16,030 nt of DNA, from the NCBI GenBank assembly GCA_934663885.1, contig CAKUKW010000024.1:1-16030 (forward strand), written 5' to 3'. A model generated the notes under the pieces. It made no database searches, had not been told where the DNA came from, and was given only the letters and a program-made list of their open reading frames with translations. Source of the DNA: an uncultured Tidjanibacter sp. GTDB taxonomy: Bacteria > Bacteroidota > Bacteroidia > Bacteroidales > Rikenellaceae. This document shows, piece after piece, positions 14,717-16,030 of this stretch. The first letter of the stretch is position 1. Each line of letters starts with the position of its first letter. A program made the position numbers and the translations under genes.

Positions 14717-14953
14717 TTAGAAGATTATACCAACGGCCAGCGTTATTATGATTGCCAGAACAAACAGGGAAACAAGGCAGGAAAGCAGGATTTTCGCCAC
14801 CGCTAACAGGATGTAAATACCCACTACCACCGCCACGAAAGACCAACCCCAAAGGGCAAAGCCCGCAACTACAAAAGCTATCTTCAAAACCAACCTAATG
14901 CTGATTGGAAGGTTGGAGGATCGGGTTTCACTATTTTTTTCTGTTCGTTTCAT
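14717..14953 (-). CDS. Small double-spanning membrane protein, first gene of minus operon
   Basis: The 78-residue product starts at ATG 14953. The N-terminus is polar and basic (MKRTEKNSETRSSN), then two hydrophobic segments fill the rest (about 23-50 and 53-77). No family is recognised. A longer frame to 15265 exists but lacks a credible start and would run through the 17-bp inverted repeat and the iteron region. The shorter start is favoured by its AT-rich leader (AAAAAAAAGGTCAGAAATTATG). The downstream gap to the Cys-rich gene is 11 bases. A membrane protein opening a ParB operon is uncommon and may be a regulator or anchor. Confidence 0.6.
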   Translation of the reverse strand: MKRTEKNSETRSSNLPISIRLVLKIAFVVAGFALWGWSFVAVVVGIYILLAVAKILLSCLVSLFVLAIIITLAVGIIF

Positions 14954-15064
14954 AATTTCTGACCTTTTTTTTAACCGCAATGCTGCTCGGAGCCGGTATG
15001 GAGTGTTCGAGTTTCGGGGGCAGGAAAATCCCGTGTCCGAAGTCCACACAAAGGCTTGCGCGAA

Positions 15065-15126
15065 CAAAAACAGCCTACACCCGGACGGGTGCGGAGCATC
15101 CGATAAAAAGGTGTAGGCTGTTTTTG
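15065..15126. terminator. Symmetric 17-bp inverted repeat, bidirectional terminator-like
   Basis: CAAAAACAGCCTACACC (15065-15081) pairs perfectly with its reverse complement (15110-15126). An inner hairpin, CGGGTGC with GCATCCG, sits in the 28-base loop. Each strand ends the stem with TTTTTG, so both directions could terminate. On the minus strand it lies upstream of the ParB operon, where it could act as an attenuator. No gene end abuts it on either strand. Confidence 0.65.
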
Positions 15127-15166
15127 CGTGAAATACGCTCGCCCGGATAGATGAAGGAGGGAAAGA

Positions 15167-15322
15167 GGAAGATTTTTCGCGCAACCAACCGGGAAAGGGA
15201 ATTAAGGAGTGGGCGAACAAAATACGCCACGTCCCCGCAGGGGATGTCGGAAGATTTTTTTGCACAATCCAAACCCAGACGGTCGCCTTTTGCGGCGCAC
15301 GGCACGGAAGTATTTTCGCGCC
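15167..15322 (+). repeat. Three imperfect iterons
   Basis: GGAAGATTTTTCGCGCAA starts at 15167, GGAAGATTTTTTTGCACAA at 15249 and GGAAGTATTTTCGCGCCTG at 15306, with offsets of 82 and 57 bases. The first two also share a following CCAA motif. Iterated motifs of this type in a divergent region near ParB and HTH genes are candidate protein-binding sites. Confidence 0.5.
15229..15247. repeat. Short hairpin between iterons 1 and 2
   Basis: ACGTCCCC (15229-15236) and GGGGATGT (15240-15247) form an 8-bp stem with one G-T pair around GCA. A T-run (15255-15261) follows after a short spacer that begins iteron 2. Confidence 0.4.
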
Positions 15323-15407
15323 TGAAATCGAAACACTCTAATAGGCGCAGAGTAGCATACCGATTGAAATGGGGAAGAAATTATGATAGAACAGAACAAA
15401 ATCATTT

Positions 15408-15435
15408 CGCCACCGCTTAACCGTTAGCGGTGGCG
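15408..15435. repeat. Perfect 10-bp inverted repeat
   Basis: CGCCACCGCT (15408-15417) and AGCGGTGGCG (15426-15435) pair perfectly around TAACCGTT. No U-run follows. Position 160 bases before the HTH pair suggests an operator, recombination or structural site. It is not near any gene end. Confidence 0.65.
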
Positions 15436-15525
15436 CAAAAGGCGGATAATCCGGGAAGCCTTAACGGGTGGCAAATGGATTTTACCGGAGCCACACGAAG
15501 CCACAAGCGACCAGCGCCCGGAGCA

Positions 15526-15559
15526 TTGATATATCGTGATTCTTAATACTTTATCTTTG
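15526..15559 (+). promoter_or_regulatory. Probable promoter for the HTH pair
   Basis: TATCTTTG (15552-15559) matches the Bacteroidota -7 box TAnnTTTG. TTG at 15526-15528 could be the -33 element, though the 23-base spacing is a little long. The ATG of the first HTH gene is 38 bases downstream of the box, a normal leader length. Confidence 0.5.
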
Positions 15560-15597
15560 TTCTCCCGTGATTTTTACGAACGAAAAAGATTAATGAT

Positions 15598-15894
15598 ATG
15601 GAAATAATAAGTATAGAAGGCCGTACCTATGAGGCGTTAATGGAACGCTTCGAGCAAATCATCCGTAGGGTAAATGCCTTATGTGAGCGCAACGGGGGCA
15701 AAGAGTTAGGGAAATGGCTGGACGGGCAGGACGTTTGCGCGATTCTGAACGTAAGTAAGCGGACGCTTCAATCGTTACGCGACAGCGGCAAATTATCCTA
15801 CACACAAATAAACAGGATGATGTATTATAAGCCCGAAGCTGTGGAGCGGTTAATAAAAGATTTGACCGAAGGAAAGGAGGTAAGCCATGAGTAA
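15598..15894 (+). CDS. Helix-turn-helix protein, Xis2c/Xis2d-like
   Basis: The 98-residue protein has an N-terminal helical region (YEALMERFEQIIRRVNALCERNG). A MerR/excisionase-type helix-turn-helix follows, WLDGQDVCAILNVSKRTLQSLRDSGKLSYTQINRMMYYKPEAVERLI (about 40-87). This is the common small HTH protein found in pairs on Bacteroides conjugative elements. Such pairs resemble the Xis2c and Xis2d excision factors of CTnDOT. It has a TATCTTTG promoter upstream and overlaps the second HTH gene by 8 bases, implying coupled translation. The excision role is inferred from the family and the pairing. DNA binding is strongly supported. Other possibilities are transcriptional regulators of mobilisation genes further right. 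Confidence 0.82.
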   Translation: MEIISIEGRTYEALMERFEQIIRRVNALCERNGGKELGKWLDGQDVCAILNVSKRTLQSLRDSGKLSYTQINRMMYYKPEAVERLIKDLTEGKEVSHE

Positions 15895-16030
15895 CAGGCA
15901 GGATTACCCGGATATGGGCGGCGACCTGGTTACAAAGGATAACCCGCGCATTGTTCAGCTATTCCGGGGAATAGACAGGGTATTTGCCCGCCTGGAGTTA
16001 ATGGCGAAAAACTATAAGCCAGTCCTTAAC
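15887..16030 (+). CDS. Second helix-turn-helix-pair protein, 5' part
   Basis: The frame is open to the right edge and 48 residues are visible. The product starts MSNRQDYPDMGGDLVTKDNP, followed by the helical stretch IVQLFRGIDRVFARLELMAKNYKPVLN. This N-terminal helix, before the DNA-binding domain beyond the window, matches the second member of the Bacteroides HTH pairs. A perfect Shine-Dalgarno-like AAAGGAGGT (GGAGG 15876-15880) sits six bases before the ATG, inside the first HTH gene. Overlap with the first gene is 8 bases. The DNA-binding domain itself is not seen, so the family call rests on pairing and N-terminal resemblance. Confidence 0.6.
   Translation, partial: MSNRQDYPDMGGDLVTKDNPRIVQLFRGIDRVFARLELMAKNYKPVLN

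Larger units (their letters stand above)
14954..15597. other. Divergent gene-free control region
   Basis: These 644 bases separate the minus-strand ParB operon from the plus-strand HTH pair. No convincing gene is seen. The region holds a 17-bp perfect inverted repeat, three iterated GGAAG-type repeats, a hairpin at 15229-15247, a 10-bp inverted repeat and a promoter before 15598. Such divergent regions in mobile elements often carry operators, a centromere-like site or an origin. None of these is proven here. Confidence 0.7.

Noticed and set aside
15065..15126. Origin of transfer (oriT) at the 17-bp inverted repeat
   Set aside because: An oriT often has an inverted repeat, but no relaxase or mobilisation gene is in the window and no nic-like motif was recognised, so the call is not supported.
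15151..15420. 89-residue Arg-rich plus-strand frame in the divergent region
   Set aside because: It has low-complexity basic composition, overlaps the iterons and a hairpin, has overlapping open frames on the other strand and no promoter match.
14954..15597. tRNA gene or attachment site in the divergent region
   Set aside because: No cloverleaf or T-loop motif could be found and no integrase is adjacent.

Overview
The window is part of an integrative conjugative element (conjugative transposon) of the CTnDOT / Bacteroides Tra family. It most likely comes from a gut member of the Bacteroidota, order Bacteroidales. The main reason is an uninterrupted run of plus-strand genes with the lengths, order and motifs of the Bacteroides TraE to TraQ type IV secretion cluster. 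AT-rich leaders that mostly lack Shine-Dalgarno sequences, and TAnnTTTG-type promoter motifs, fit this phylum. No tRNA, rRNA, CRISPR array, insertion sequence, integrase, relaxase or antibiotic-resistance gene is visible.

Layout. 1-545: the 3' end of an acidic TraC/TraD-type gene. 700-10242: traE, F, G, H, I, J, K, L, M, N, O and Q, all on the plus strand and mostly touching or overlapping. traP, which lies between traO and traQ in CTnDOT, is absent. A strong terminator closes the operon at 10264-10292. 10327-11224: two cargo genes, a bacterial PH-domain membrane protein and an AT-rich orphan of unrecognised function. 11229-11419: two structured repeats and a probable minus-strand terminator between converging genes. 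11450-14953: six minus-strand genes around a 669-residue ParB-family protein with a cysteine cluster and a long Lys/Ala/Pro tail. 14954-15597: a 644-base divergent control region with a 17-bp perfect inverted repeat, three imperfect iterons, a 10-bp inverted repeat and a promoter. 15598-16030: a pair of helix-turn-helix genes, the second cut by the window edge, resembling the small HTH genes near the excision module of such elements.

How it works together. TraE (pilin-like), F, G (ATPase), H, I, J, K, L, M, N, O and Q would build the envelope-spanning mating channel. The ParB operon and the HTH pair probably handle maintenance, excision or regulation. The divergent region is the natural place for their binding sites. 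The most interesting sequence-level signals are non-coding. They are hairpin plus ATCAAG leaders repeated ahead of traE, traI, traK and traN, a hairpin that buries the traF start codon, tandem repeats whose stems vary in a compensatory way, and the iteron-bearing divergent region beside the ParB operon. Functions of the small ParB-operon genes and of the AT-rich orphan could not be recognised.
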